Source of the DNA: Lachnospiraceae bacterium
GTDB taxonomy: Bacteria; Bacillota; Clostridia; Lachnospirales; Lachnospiraceae
Direction of reading: 5' to 3'
DNA length: 40,744 nucleotides
NCBI GenBank assembly: GCA_022792335.1
Contig: JAAWAV010000058.1
Coordinates: forward strand, 1 to 40,744
The position numbers and the translations under genes are program-made. This document shows, one piece after another, positions 17,471-26,763 of this stretch (positions are counted from its first letter, which is position 1; the number at the start of each line of letters is the position of its first letter). The notes under the pieces were generated by a model. It ran no database searches and was not told the origin of the DNA. It saw only the letters and a list, made by a program, of their open reading frames with translations.

Positions 17471-18859
17471 TCAAGAGCGATTATCGCAAGCACGCATCAC
17501 TATATTCGTACAATCCATCGGAAACGTGGTGAAACCATATACTCCAATTCTCTTCCTATCCACACCAAATGTCTGTAACTGCCTTTCTATCTCCTTGCTG
17601 TGTCCCATGACTGTAATAAGAAAATAGGCGTCTGGATAAAACATAACTGCATCTTCCGGCGATATAACCTCGTATCCCATATAACTGCTTTTCCATTTAC
17701 TGCGGTTGTTATCACAAAAAGCCACAATATTTTCTATCCCGTTATTTCGGATTAAACAATAGACACAAGAGCCAACATATCCGCTTCCAAATAAAATCAC
17801 TTGCCGTTTTCCTGCAATATTTTTCAAAAACCCTTTTATTTCCTGCGCTGCAATTTCCGCTTTCAACTGTGCATAGTAGGCATAGCATTCCGGATTTTCT
17901 ATGAACATCCGGATTTCCAGCCATTCCTCCCGCGTAACAGACGCACGTCCCAAGAGCCCCTGATCCATAAAGCTCTTTAAAAGAATCCGAAACCCGTCTA
18001 ATGCCTCTTTGCTCTCTTTCGCCGGCTGGCTCCAGGTCAATAATTCCACATAGGGTCTGTGTGCAATAATCGCAATCTCCTTCGCAAGAAAAGACATTTG
18101 CTCTTTGCTTGTTTTTCCTGTCCTTTTCGCAACCTTCAGCAAATTCTGGCATTCCATGAGATTAAACAATACGCATTTATTGTTATAGGTAGAAGAATTT
18201 ATATTGTCTCTGCGGTAGCGATAAAAGGAATCCTCCAAAAAAAATCCTCGCTTCAAGTTCAAAGCAACCTGGTAGCGAAATCCGCAGTCTTGAAATGCCG
18301 CTCCAGGCGTTTCCTGAAATAAAATCTGATTCTCCTTTAAAAAGTTCTTTTTATAAATTCCGTTCCAGATAAAAACGTCTATAGTCTGCTTATGATTCCT
18401 GTAATCTTCTGCTTTATAAAGCGTATTATAGGTTATACAACTATACTTTTTTAAAGAGTATCTCAAAAAGATTCTTTCTCCGTCCTCAAGCGTTGTAAAA
18501 ACATCAAAATCCGATTTTACCACCTCTGCATCGTTCTCTTTCGCACAAAGATACAGTCTCTCATACATTTCCGGTAAAATAAAATCGTCTGTTTCTACAA
18601 TTCCGATATATTCTCCGCTAGCTTCTTCTATCCCGCGATTCATCTGATATCCGTAACTTTTCTTTGATGATTTTATCAGTCTGATTCGCCGATCCTTTCT
18701 GGCATATTCTTCCAGAACCTCCCACGTGCCGTCCGTCGACCCTGCATCGACACATAGAACTTCTATCTCTTCCAGAGTCTGACAAATAACGCTTTCCATA
18801 CACTCCCTGATATAGGAAACTACGTTGAGGGACGGCATAATAATGGATATTTTCGGCAT
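17471..18859 (-). CDS. GT2 glycosyltransferase with C-terminal Rossmann-like module
   Basis: The 462-aa protein has an N-terminal GT2 (GT-A fold) domain. It starts KISIIMPSLNVVSYIRECM, continues with CVDAGSTDGTWEVLEEY, and has the metal-binding ETDD at residues 89-92. The middle (~200-345) is helical and probably gives acceptor specificity. Residues 352-450 are the recurrent module (ILFGSGYVGS, FGSG 357-360; FCDNNRSKWKSSYMGYEV). There is no membrane helix, so it acts on a cytoplasmic intermediate. It is very similar in layout to the 460-aa GT2 gene two genes upstream in the operon (20200-21582); both have the module at the same residue, pointing to duplication. Confidence 0.92.
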   Translation of the reverse strand: MPKISIIMPSLNVVSYIRECMESVICQTLEEIEVLCVDAGSTDGTWEVLEEYARKDRRIRLIKSSKKSYGYQMNRGIEEASGEYIGIVETDDFILPEMYERLYLCAKENDAEVVKSDFDVFTTLEDGERIFLRYSLKKYSCITYNTLYKAEDYRNHKQTIDVFIWNGIYKKNFLKENQILFQETPGAAFQDCGFRYQVALNLKRGFFLEDSFYRYRRDNINSSTYNNKCVLFNLMECQNLLKVAKRTGKTSKEQMSFLAKEIAIIAHRPYVELLTWSQPAKESKEALDGFRILLKSFMDQGLLGRASVTREEWLEIRMFIENPECYAYYAQLKAEIAAQEIKGFLKNIAGKRQVILFGSGYVGSCVYCLIRNNGIENIVAFCDNNRSKWKSSYMGYEVISPEDAVMFYPDAYFLITVMGHSKEIERQLQTFGVDRKRIGVYGFTTFPMDCTNIVMRACDNRS

Positions 18860-18871
18860 ACTCCCTCCCGT

Positions 18872-20176
18872 TTATGAATAAAAACGCATATCCGTATAGA
18901 CAATGTTCAGTTTTGCTTTGTTTTCCATCAAAAATATTCCCAACAGACACTCAATCAGAAATCCCATATAGCGGTCATTCCGGTAAAAACCAATCTGGTG
19001 ATAATCATTTTCTATCTCAAATGTGATAGAAAACAGAAACTCGCTGTATTCCATAAAAAGAGCGTATTTCATAATAAATAGATTACAAGGCGGATAGAAC
19101 CTGGAAGCCAAAAACTCTTTTGCAGAAGATAAGTACTGAGGATAAAGCCTTTCGATTGCCTCCAACATCAGTTTCATATCTGCTTCCGGTATCAGTTCCG
19201 AAAAAAACACGCCGACAGTTTCCTGTATAAAGGTAGGCGCCGTTACCAGCACATCCGCATCCAAAGCCTTTAGTTGTCTGATTCCGGCCTCGTCCAAATC
19301 GAAATGTCTTCTGTAATGGCACAGGCCGATGTAATCTGTTTCAGGCGCATGTTTCCACATCCAGTAAAGCGCCGTACATTCTGAATAGTTCCCATTCCGC
19401 TCCGATATATTTTCCCCAAAATTATCTTTCACTTCACAAATATCTACTTCTGTCAGAGCCGCCCCCACCTGAATCGGAATCATCCATGAAGGAAGATTCT
19501 TTGGCAATCTCACCCGATCCATATGACTGCGAGCCATATAAACCGCATAAGTACTATGTCCGTCCTCATCCAGGATTTTTTCCTTTGGCAGCATATGATA
19601 CGTCCCATATTGTTCCTCAAATTCTTCCAGTGCAGACTTCTCCGGAAACATATCGGAAAAGGTTTTTGGATTCTGTCCGTTTATCATCTTTTGAGGAAAA
19701 CGCCAGTGATATTCCTGGCCTCTTTCGTCTTTCATCATCAAAATGTAATGATTGGCTTCTACCGGTATCTTTTTGCCAAGGCTATATCGGCTGGTATGAA
19801 ACAAAGGCAGCAGATGGACATGTATCAAGTGATCTTCCATAATAAATTCAAATAATTTTCGCGGCAGAAAATACACATTCTTTATCTGTCTGTCCAAGAG
19901 ATGTTCAAAAATTTCCATATAAGTCTTAGTTCCTCTAAATGCAGGAACCAGTATGAGATATTCGAAATCCTCAGAAAAAGAACCGGCTTCTATGACCGGA
20001 TGTCCAAACAAAATCTCCGGATTGCCTGAGCGGTCAGACACAAGAAATCCCTGAACTTCCATCTGATTTCTCTTCAAAAAAGAATATAACTTTCCTGCAT
20101 TCTTCCCCGCTCCGTAAATATAAATACGCTCTTTTTTTTGGCATATTGTAAGCAGTTCGCCTGCCATCTTCTCCAT
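18872..20176 (-). CDS. DUF4422 glycosyltransferase with N-terminal Rossmann-like module
   Basis: Residues ~17-105 of this 434-aa protein are the recurrent module (IYIYGAGKNAGKLYSFL, YGAG 21-24). Residues ~205-425 match DUF4422, a family found in capsule and LPS loci. The diagnostic parts are NISERNGNYSECTALYWMWK and YIGLCHYRRHFDL (near residues 282-294). DUF4422 proteins are predicted GT-A type glycosyltransferases. The region between the module and DUF4422 (~110-200) has no family I recognise. It follows the 460-aa GT2 by 23 nt. The sugar transferred is unknown. Confidence 0.9.
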   Translation of the reverse strand: MEKMAGELLTICQKKERIYIYGAGKNAGKLYSFLKRNQMEVQGFLVSDRSGNPEILFGHPVIEAGSFSEDFEYLILVPAFRGTKTYMEIFEHLLDRQIKNVYFLPRKLFEFIMEDHLIHVHLLPLFHTSRYSLGKKIPVEANHYILMMKDERGQEYHWRFPQKMINGQNPKTFSDMFPEKSALEEFEEQYGTYHMLPKEKILDEDGHSTYAVYMARSHMDRVRLPKNLPSWMIPIQVGAALTEVDICEVKDNFGENISERNGNYSECTALYWMWKHAPETDYIGLCHYRRHFDLDEAGIRQLKALDADVLVTAPTFIQETVGVFFSELIPEADMKLMLEAIERLYPQYLSSAKEFLASRFYPPCNLFIMKYALFMEYSEFLFSITFEIENDYHQIGFYRNDRYMGFLIECLLGIFLMENKAKLNIVYTDMRFYS

Positions 20177-20199
20177 ATTTCTCCCCTTTTCTGCCTTTA

Positions 20200-21582
20200 T
20201 CAGTCACGCGAATGTCTAACCATACCGAATTTCAAAAGATACTTCCAAATCCTGTGATCCAGTGAAATCACTTCCGAAAACCCCTGTCGCTCCAGTCGAT
20301 CTGCGATTTCAAACTGTGACTGTCCTTTTACGGCCAGAACCACTGTCGCTTCTTTTTTTTGCTTCTGATAAAATTCCAGGGGATGTACGGAAATCCCAGA
20401 AACATAAGGCTCGTTTCCCTGCATACTGGTCACTGCAAATGAAATTTTTTCATCCGTATATCCACTCTCCCGTAAATAGCCCAAAAACTTCGTCCCAAGT
20501 TTTCCAGCCCCATAAATAAGAATCCTGGAACTTGATAAAATCCTTTCTAACACCGCTTCCGTATAAATTCTCTGATTCAGACAAATATCAGACATCAATC
20601 TGTCGTCCTGGAAAGATTTTGCTGTTTTCATAAAATATTTTTTGGGATCATCCAAGATTTCCTCAACCGTTTCTGTTGCTTCTTTCTCCCACATCTCTTC
20701 ATAAATAAAACCGGCTTTTTTATAATTTCTCAAATATTCCGTCATCTTGAGGAATAGCGCATACTGAAATACTTCCGCCAGATTGTGATAAGTCTCCATC
20801 ATGATACGATATCCCAACCGGCTTGCAATCATTCGAAGCTGCTCCACATCCCTGTGCCGTTCCACAATAAAGCTTTCGATTTTTTCCAGTTCATCACAGA
20901 CGCAAAATACTTTGTCAGGCGCCTTAACAGAAGAATGAACGTTGTCGATTCTGTAATGATAAAATGCATCCGGAATCAACATCATTCTTTTTGCACAGGC
21001 ATATACCTGAAAAGCAAAAGATACGTCCTGATAAGAAGCCCCGGGAGTCTCATGAAAACGAATATGATTTTCAAACAAAAAATTTCTGTTATACAGAGCG
21101 CTCCAAATCGTTTGCATTTTTATAAAAAGTCTACTTTTATGTAAAGGACAGAATACCTCATCCATCGTCAAATCGTTAAAAAGGTCCGCATATTGATTTT
21201 CTTCTATGCCATCCTCGTCTGTATAGGAATAAAAGCTTGATTTCACCACGTCCAGCTGATGGATTTCCGCCTTCTCATATAATTTTTTCATCATATCCGG
21301 CTCAACGAAGTCATCACTTTCAACGATTGCAAGATACTTCCCTTTCGCCTGATCCATTCCTATGTTCATGGAATTTCCATATCCGGTGTTTTTTTTGTCT
21401 ATCATTTTCACTCGGGAATCTTTCAAACAAAAAGACTCTATGATTGTTTTGCTGGCGTCTGTAGAACCATCATTGATGCATAAAATCTCTATGTCCGAGA
21501 GAGTCTGTTCGCATAAACTTTGCAGACATTTCCCCAAATATTTTTCCATATTATAGACTGGGACCAGTACCGAAACTTTCAT
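20200..21582 (-). CDS. GT2 glycosyltransferase with C-terminal Rossmann-like module
   Basis: The 460-aa protein begins MKVSVLVPVYNMEKYLGKCL. It continues with CINDGSTDASKTIIESF and TGYGNSMNIGMDQAKG, with the metal-binding ESDD at residues 88-91. These are typical of GT2 enzymes. The middle part is helical. Residues 352-445 are the recurrent module (ILIYGAGKLGTKFL, YGAG 357-360). No membrane segment is seen. It follows the GT4 gene by 9 nt and is a probable paralogue of the 462-aa GT2 downstream. The donor sugar is unknown. Confidence 0.92.
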   Translation of the reverse strand: MKVSVLVPVYNMEKYLGKCLQSLCEQTLSDIEILCINDGSTDASKTIIESFCLKDSRVKMIDKKNTGYGNSMNIGMDQAKGKYLAIVESDDFVEPDMMKKLYEKAEIHQLDVVKSSFYSYTDEDGIEENQYADLFNDLTMDEVFCPLHKSRLFIKMQTIWSALYNRNFLFENHIRFHETPGASYQDVSFAFQVYACAKRMMLIPDAFYHYRIDNVHSSVKAPDKVFCVCDELEKIESFIVERHRDVEQLRMIASRLGYRIMMETYHNLAEVFQYALFLKMTEYLRNYKKAGFIYEEMWEKEATETVEEILDDPKKYFMKTAKSFQDDRLMSDICLNQRIYTEAVLERILSSSRILIYGAGKLGTKFLGYLRESGYTDEKISFAVTSMQGNEPYVSGISVHPLEFYQKQKKEATVVLAVKGQSQFEIADRLERQGFSEVISLDHRIWKYLLKFGMVRHSRD

Positions 21583-21591
21583 AGCCTTCCC

Positions 21592-23034
21592 TCACTTTTT
21601 CTTAAGCCTCGCTTCATAGCCGTACATGGCGTCCAGCAAAGCTTCCTCTAACCGATCTGCAAATTTATCCATGGTGAAATGCTGTTCGTAAATTTTTCTC
21701 GCTTTTTCTCCGATAACCTTTAGACGCTCTCTGTGGTCAATGATCCATCTCATCTTCTCAGCCAGATGTTCTGGATCTCCTGTTTTACAGATAAATCCGT
21801 TTTCTCCGTCCTGAATATAGTCGGCTGTTCCTACGGAATCTGATACAATACAGGCTTTTCCATACATCATGGCCTCTGTTACTACGATTGGTAAAGGATC
21901 CTCCAAAGAGGGACAGACCAGCACATCAATCTCCCTATAAATATTTTGAATCTCTTTCCTCGTCATTTCTCCCCAAAGCTTTATATTTGATTCCTGAATC
22001 GCAAACTTTCTGACCTCGTTTCCATAATCTCCCTTTTCCATTAAACCAATCAGCCAAAAGGCTGCATTATTTTTTGAGGATTCTTCTAATCTCCCTATCG
22101 CCTTTAAAAAAATATCCTGAGCCTTTCGTCGATTTACTCCCCCTATAACGGCAAAAACGACCTTGCTGTTTTCTTTGCCTCCTGCCTTAGTGGTCCGTTC
22201 ATCCGGTATTCCATAAGCAAGCGTTTTTTGGATTCTACCGGGAAAATAACGATTGAAATTTTTTTGCGCTATCTTACCTACTGCATAGATGCTGGCGCTT
22301 GTCAGATTTACTTCCTTTGCACAATCACTGAATTGTTCTAAAATCGGCGCATGTAAATGGCTAGGTTCATGAATCCACCAGAGCACCGGTTTTCTCTTGC
22401 TGATTTCTTCTGCGCACAATATCATCTGAAATACGTTTACAATGACAAAATCAAACTGCTCAGCAAAAATCTTTTCTTCTTGATAGAGGTATGGCATCGC
22501 TGAGCATATTACAAGATTCAATCCGTCATTTTTCATTTCTTCAATAAAAGTCTGATTTCCTCCCGGAGCCGCCAGCACTACGTGATAGTTCCGTTTTTGC
22601 AAGGCTTTCGCCGCATAAACCGCGGCCAAAGTTCCACCGTTGTAACCGAGATCGGTCGAAATAATAAGAACTTTTTTTCTGTCTGAACCCCCAGGAACGC
22701 AGCCGCAATAAAAGCGAAAGATTCCTTTATTTCTTACACTTTTCAATCGTTGCCAGTGCCATATCCTTTCTGAATCAATCCCCAGGACAGACAGTTGCTC
22801 TTTCATTTCCTTTGTTTTGGTACTCATAAGAAGAATTACGTCAAACTCCACATTTGTAATCTGCTCCACTGCAAGGACAGGAACTCCATCCACATCCATT
22901 CCCTGTATATCCACATTATTATCGATAACAGCGACTCGTTCCACATCCTCATAGGACAGTAACTCTTCTCTTCTTTTTTGATAAAACTGACCTGCTCCGA
23001 AAACTACCGCTTTCATTCTATTTTCCTTCCCCAA
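21592..23034 (-). CDS. GT4 glycosyltransferase with N-terminal Rossmann-like module
   Basis: Residues 7-100 of this 480-aa protein are the recurrent module (MKAVVFGAGQFY, FGAG 12-15; VAVIDNNVDIQGM). Residues ~119-475 are a retaining GT-B glycosyltransferase of family GT4. They show VLIISTDLGYNGGTLAAVYA at the N-lobe, FAVIGGVNRRKAQDIFLKA at the hinge, and VLVCPSLEDPLPIVVTEAM with the E-x7-E donor-binding region. The start at 23034 or the ATG six codons in (MKAVV) are both possible. The gene is preceded by a 110-nt gap with a possible internal promoter. Sugar specificity is unknown. Confidence 0.92.
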   Translation of the reverse strand: MGKENRMKAVVFGAGQFYQKRREELLSYEDVERVAVIDNNVDIQGMDVDGVPVLAVEQITNVEFDVILLMSTKTKEMKEQLSVLGIDSERIWHWQRLKSVRNKGIFRFYCGCVPGGSDRKKVLIISTDLGYNGGTLAAVYAAKALQKRNYHVVLAAPGGNQTFIEEMKNDGLNLVICSAMPYLYQEEKIFAEQFDFVIVNVFQMILCAEEISKRKPVLWWIHEPSHLHAPILEQFSDCAKEVNLTSASIYAVGKIAQKNFNRYFPGRIQKTLAYGIPDERTTKAGGKENSKVVFAVIGGVNRRKAQDIFLKAIGRLEESSKNNAAFWLIGLMEKGDYGNEVRKFAIQESNIKLWGEMTRKEIQNIYREIDVLVCPSLEDPLPIVVTEAMMYGKACIVSDSVGTADYIQDGENGFICKTGDPEHLAEKMRWIIDHRERLKVIGEKARKIYEQHFTMDKFADRLEEALLDAMYGYEARLKKK

Positions 23035-23118
23035 ATAATATCATCCGTTGACAAGAATATATGGCCGGAGAAGGAGGAAGGTTCACCTCTTTCCGACTCC
23101 ATCTTCCGTGATTTGGCT

Positions 23119-23148
23119 ATTTTAAATAATACTTTTTTTAACAATCAA
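23119..23148 (-). promoter_or_regulatory. Possible internal promoter before the GT4 gene
   Basis: On the minus strand TTGATT (23143-23148) and TAAAAT (23119-23124) are 18 nt apart. They overlap the stop codon of the 164-aa gene and precede a 110-nt gap, one of the largest inside the glycan locus. Matches are 4/6 and 5/6 to consensus. The leader between it and the GT4 start contains an imperfect GGAG/CTCC-type dyad near 23070-23105. Confidence 0.3.
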
Positions 23149-23639
23149 CTCTTATAAAGATACGATTCACATTCTTTTAAAAGTTGTTGACAAGAGATTA
23201 TTGTTCCATGATAAGCGCCACTGAAATTTTCACAGATTTCTTTAAACCCCAAAACAGGGGTCACAATTATTACATCAACATCTTCAAAATGATTTTCTGG
23301 TTTATAAATCTTCATCTGAAAATTATTATAAATATCCGATTTATCAATACCGATAATTTCCATATTTGAATTTTTCAATTCTTCATACAAATAATTCCCT
23401 ATCATTCCCAGTCCATAAATCGCCACCTTTTTGTAGCCCATTCTTTCCAGATGTTCTTTTATTTGAATTTCATTATTTTTCAGATTGAGCAAACGTTCTA
23501 ATATATCTAAACGATTTGCTGAAATTTCCAATTTTCTTCTATTGATTGCATGTATTTTATTATCAAAATATCTGCATATTCCTATTCCAAACAGAAACCA
23601 GAAAACGCCTTGTTTCCGGAATGTCTTACCATTTCCCAT
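23145..23639 (-). CDS. Free-standing Rossmann-like module protein
   Basis: This 164-aa protein consists almost only of the module that is otherwise fused to transferases in this locus. After a helical N-terminal ~65 residues, VAIYGLGMIGNYLYEEL (YGLG 75-78) begins the nucleotide-binding-like fold, and VDVIIVTPVLGFKEI is the next strand pair. It has no catalytic domain of its own. It overlaps the preceding GT2 gene by 14 bases, and that GT2 is one of the few in the locus without a module, so the two may be a split version of the usual fusion. What the module binds is unknown. Confidence 0.75.
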   Translation of the reverse strand: MGNGKTFRKQGVFWFLFGIGICRYFDNKIHAINRRKLEISANRLDILERLLNLKNNEIQIKEHLERMGYKKVAIYGLGMIGNYLYEELKNSNMEIIGIDKSDIYNNFQMKIYKPENHFEDVDVIIVTPVLGFKEICENFSGAYHGTIISCQQLLKECESYLYKS

Positions 23640-24453
23640 AATTAATGATCCCCTGCAATCGTTTTAACGGTAATAACTTCACCAGCCAAATATGTCTTTT
23701 TGTTTTCAACATCATATTTTGCTTTTTTCTTGTTCCTTCTTTAAAATTATCTGGTGTAGATCTGCTTTCTGCATGTACAATATGCGCGTTTTCAACAAGT
23801 TTCCATTCCAGTTTTGCTTTCTTTAGCATAATTGCCAATAGATACTCTTCCCCGTATAAGAAGGTCAGGGGATATAAGCCCTGAAACACCTTAAAATAAT
23901 CTTCTGTCAGGAAAATATCACATCCACTAATCCAAGGTCCTACTTTTTTTCCTCTCCATTTGCCCGGTTTATCAGGAAAATAAATGTTATGATAAAAACA
24001 CCATTCTTTTATAGTATCCAAAAGTAATCCGTATAGCTGATAGTTTCCATAATTTTTCTGAGTATACCGACCATTTAACCGCAAAGCGCTTGTCTGTATC
24101 ACTCCGACTCCCTTTTCATATGCACAAAACAGTTTCTCTAAATAATCTTCTTCTATCATTATGGTATCACTATTTAAAAGTAAGATAAAATTCACCTTCC
24201 AGATAGCTTTTGCCACTTTTATTCCCAAATTATTTCCCTTTGCAAAGCCTAAGTTTTTATGACTTTTAATTACTTTTATTTGAGTATTCTTCTCATATTT
24301 TTGTTTCAAATGTTGATAGGAATCATTTTTTGAGCCATTATCAACGACCAGGATTCCTGTCACATCCAATCTTTTACCGAGTATACTGTCAATACAGGTT
24401 TCCGTCTCCTGATAGGCTTCATAATTTAGGATTACAATCGCTGTCCTTTGCAT
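23626..24453 (-). CDS. GT2 glycosyltransferase, rhamnosyltransferase-like
   Basis: The 275-aa protein starts QRTAIVILNYEAYQETETCI. It continues with ILVVDNGSKNDSYQHLKQ and NLGFAKGNNLGIKVA, with the N-S-D form of the metal site (LLLNSDT, residues 94-96). These features are typical of the GT2 branch containing rhamnosyltransferases, though the sugar cannot be fixed. The C-terminal part has GPWISGCDIFLTEDYF. It is short and has no Rossmann-like module, unlike its neighbours; the next gene downstream encodes the module alone and overlaps this one. It starts 1 nt after the preceding gene. Confidence 0.92.
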   Translation of the reverse strand: MQRTAIVILNYEAYQETETCIDSILGKRLDVTGILVVDNGSKNDSYQHLKQKYEKNTQIKVIKSHKNLGFAKGNNLGIKVAKAIWKVNFILLLNSDTIMIEEDYLEKLFCAYEKGVGVIQTSALRLNGRYTQKNYGNYQLYGLLLDTIKEWCFYHNIYFPDKPGKWRGKKVGPWISGCDIFLTEDYFKVFQGLYPLTFLYGEEYLLAIMLKKAKLEWKLVENAHIVHAESRSTPDNFKEGTRKKQNMMLKTKRHIWLVKLLPLKRLQGIINYGKW

Positions 24454-24454
24454 G

Positions 24455-25615
24455 TTATCTCCCGTCTACAAGCATTTCCCATTCGCTGTAGCTTATCAAT
24501 CTATGTTTTGTCCTCTTCCTCAAAAAATCTATAATTTCAGCTTGTCCATTCTTTGGCGTAACAATTATGGCGTCTACAAAAGGATAATCTTCATTTAAAT
24601 GAATCTGTAGATACGGCAAATCCACTTTTTTTCTGTCTAAAATATAACGGATTTCAACTTCCGAACCTTGATATAAATTTAATATTCTTTTTCCTCTATT
24701 TCCTCCCCCATATAAGGCAATCTTCGTTCCAATCTTATCCACTGTCTTTTTAATATAATGTTTATGTAATTGCCTCAACTTTGTCAGCGTTTTTTCATCG
24801 ATCCTTAAATTCCTTTTTATCTCCGAATGACTTATCTCATTTTTTAAATCTATATAATATCTAAAGTATTCCTGGATTCTATCCCTGTCTGACAATTGAT
24901 AAAAGAGACCGGTCTGATAAATATAAAAACCCCACCCTTTGGGATTCCTTATAAATAATTCTCTTCCTTGGCTGGTAAGGCCGTCTTCTCTATACTCACA
25001 TACCGTAATCGCTTGATTCAACCATCTGATTTTCAGTCCGGCGTGTGCTATTTTATCCCATACGACAGCTTCCGTCAGAAAATTTTCCCCTTCAAATTCC
25101 GGGAATGGATATTTTTTTAAAACAGATGTCTTATAGATTTCTGCTTTGTCCCCTGTAAGGCCATACTTCTCACGTTCTATGTTGGTCGCATCTACAAACG
25201 GAGCAAAGCTTGGCATATCGCCTATTATTTTTCCGTTTTCCTTTCTTCTGAGTCCTGAAATCCCTGCAAATTTACTATCTTCTGCAACAGCTCCCCACCA
25301 TTTCTTAATAAATGAAATGGCATCCTCTGTTATATAATCATCGCTGTCCACGATAAAAAAGGCGTCTCCCTTTGCTAACTCTACCCCCAAATTCACCGCA
25401 CGGTGTTTGCCTCCATTTTTTTGCTGATAAAAACGGATTGGAAACGATGCGTTTCCTTCCTGCAACCATTTGTGAACAAGTTCTGAAATCCCATCCTCTG
25501 AGCCATCATCCACAATCAACCATTCAAAGTCAAAATCTGTCTGTCGAAGCAAGGATTGATAAAGTTTTCCAATGGTATGAACTCTGTTATAGACCGGCGT
25601 AAATACTGTAATCAT
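24455..25615 (-). CDS. GT2 glycosyltransferase with C-terminal Rossmann-like module
   Basis: Residues ~1-230 of this 386-aa protein are a GT2 domain: MITVFTPVYNRVHTIGKLYQ, FEWLIVDDGSEDG, and the metal site DSDD at residues 90-93. The substrate region reads FPEFEGENFLTEAVVWDKI, seen in a GT2 subgroup of polysaccharide loci. Residues ~297-380 are the recurrent module (IALYGGGNRGKRIL, YGGG 302-305; YILDRKKVDL). Spacing to the next upstream gene is 14 nt. The module here has two consecutive glycines instead of G-A-G. Sugar specificity is unknown. Confidence 0.92.
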   Translation of the reverse strand: MITVFTPVYNRVHTIGKLYQSLLRQTDFDFEWLIVDDGSEDGISELVHKWLQEGNASFPIRFYQQKNGGKHRAVNLGVELAKGDAFFIVDSDDYITEDAISFIKKWWGAVAEDSKFAGISGLRRKENGKIIGDMPSFAPFVDATNIEREKYGLTGDKAEIYKTSVLKKYPFPEFEGENFLTEAVVWDKIAHAGLKIRWLNQAITVCEYREDGLTSQGRELFIRNPKGWGFYIYQTGLFYQLSDRDRIQEYFRYYIDLKNEISHSEIKRNLRIDEKTLTKLRQLHKHYIKKTVDKIGTKIALYGGGNRGKRILNLYQGSEVEIRYILDRKKVDLPYLQIHLNEDYPFVDAIIVTPKNGQAEIIDFLRKRTKHRLISYSEWEMLVDGR

Positions 25616-25629
25616 AGTTTTTCCTGTTT

Positions 25630-26727
25630 TTATTCCCTTTGTTTTGCCATACGTTTATAGATGTCTTGAATATTTTCTTCTATTTTTTTCTTCTTTTGGT
25701 CGTCAGTTTTTGTCTGCCAGGAAGCTGAAAACCAATGAATCGAATAGGTCTGATCAGTAACTCGTCCCAATCCTTTGTAATACGACAACGGAGAAAAATA
25801 CTCTTTAGGAAAAATTACGACTCCATTTTTTTGTTCAAAATTCCCATCCAATAGGAAGCCATATTCTTTCAATACATGACTTTGATAATAAGGACAGGTA
25901 GTTCCATTAACGGTTCCCTCTTTATCAATATACAAGGTCCTGTCATATATATCTAACAGCTCTTTTACTATGACATGTCCTCTCACCGCCCCGTACCCCA
26001 ATCCAAAGTTCACAAAATTTGCCCCTTCGTGTCCGCAGAACAGTTCCCATCCCAGTAAAGAATCCAGATTTTTTATCACTTCGACGTCAACGTCTAAATA
26101 GATCCCTCCATGATCGTATACTGCTTTTAGCCTTGAAACATCTGAAACATAGGCCCACGCTTTTCTTTCATACGCCTGCTTGATATACAAATTACTTTCT
26201 ATGTCTGTGTTTGATTCATCCCATCGGATGATCTCATAATCCGGACAGAATTTTTTCCAAGAATCAAGGTTCCTTTCAAACTTTTTTGGCAATGTTTTTG
26301 ACCCAAACCAGCAATAATGTATTTTTTTAGGTATCTGTTGCCTTTCTGGGAATTGTATCCGAGCTGAGTCCTGCTCCGTATAATTTTTCAGGAACAAATA
26401 AATATAGCATTCTATCTTTAATACAGAATCGTATTTATCCAAAGCCTGAATCATTTCGCAAAATGCCATAGACGTAATAACAATACATGCATTTTTCTCG
26501 TTTCTCTGAATAAAATTTGAAAGAGAGATAATCTCTACGCTTCTATCCCCGACTTTTTTTTCACTATTCTGTTTATTCTCATCATTGTCAATAATTCCAG
26601 AAACAGTCAGCCATTCTGCCTGTCGTATAAACCGGTCAAATTGTTTTCCAGCCCCAAAGCAATAAACTTTTTTATCCCTACATCGTTTTCTAAATTCGTT
26701 AAATCCACAATCTATGATTTTTATCAT
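25630..26727 (-). CDS. GT32-type glycosyltransferase with N-terminal Rossmann-like module
   Basis: Residues ~18-112 of this 365-aa protein are the recurrent module (VYCFGAGKQFDRFI, FGAG 24-27; GIIDNDENKQ). Residues ~132-360 are a DXD-containing glycosyltransferase of the GT32/OCH1-like type. IPKKIHYCWFGSKTLPKKF opens the domain, then WAYVSDVSRLKAVYDHGG and the metal-binding LDVDVEV (residues 211-217). No signal peptide or membrane helix. It follows the GT2 gene upstream by 36 nt in an AT-rich part of the operon. Donor and acceptor are unknown. Confidence 0.92.
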   Translation of the reverse strand: MIKIIDCGFNEFRKRCRDKKVYCFGAGKQFDRFIRQAEWLTVSGIIDNDENKQNSEKKVGDRSVEIISLSNFIQRNEKNACIVITSMAFCEMIQALDKYDSVLKIECYIYLFLKNYTEQDSARIQFPERQQIPKKIHYCWFGSKTLPKKFERNLDSWKKFCPDYEIIRWDESNTDIESNLYIKQAYERKAWAYVSDVSRLKAVYDHGGIYLDVDVEVIKNLDSLLGWELFCGHEGANFVNFGLGYGAVRGHVIVKELLDIYDRTLYIDKEGTVNGTTCPYYQSHVLKEYGFLLDGNFEQKNGVVIFPKEYFSPLSYYKGLGRVTDQTYSIHWFSASWQTKTDDQKKKKIEENIQDIYKRMAKQRE

Positions 26728-26763
26728 ACGATTTTATATCCCTTTCCTAAAAAGCTTTTTCAG

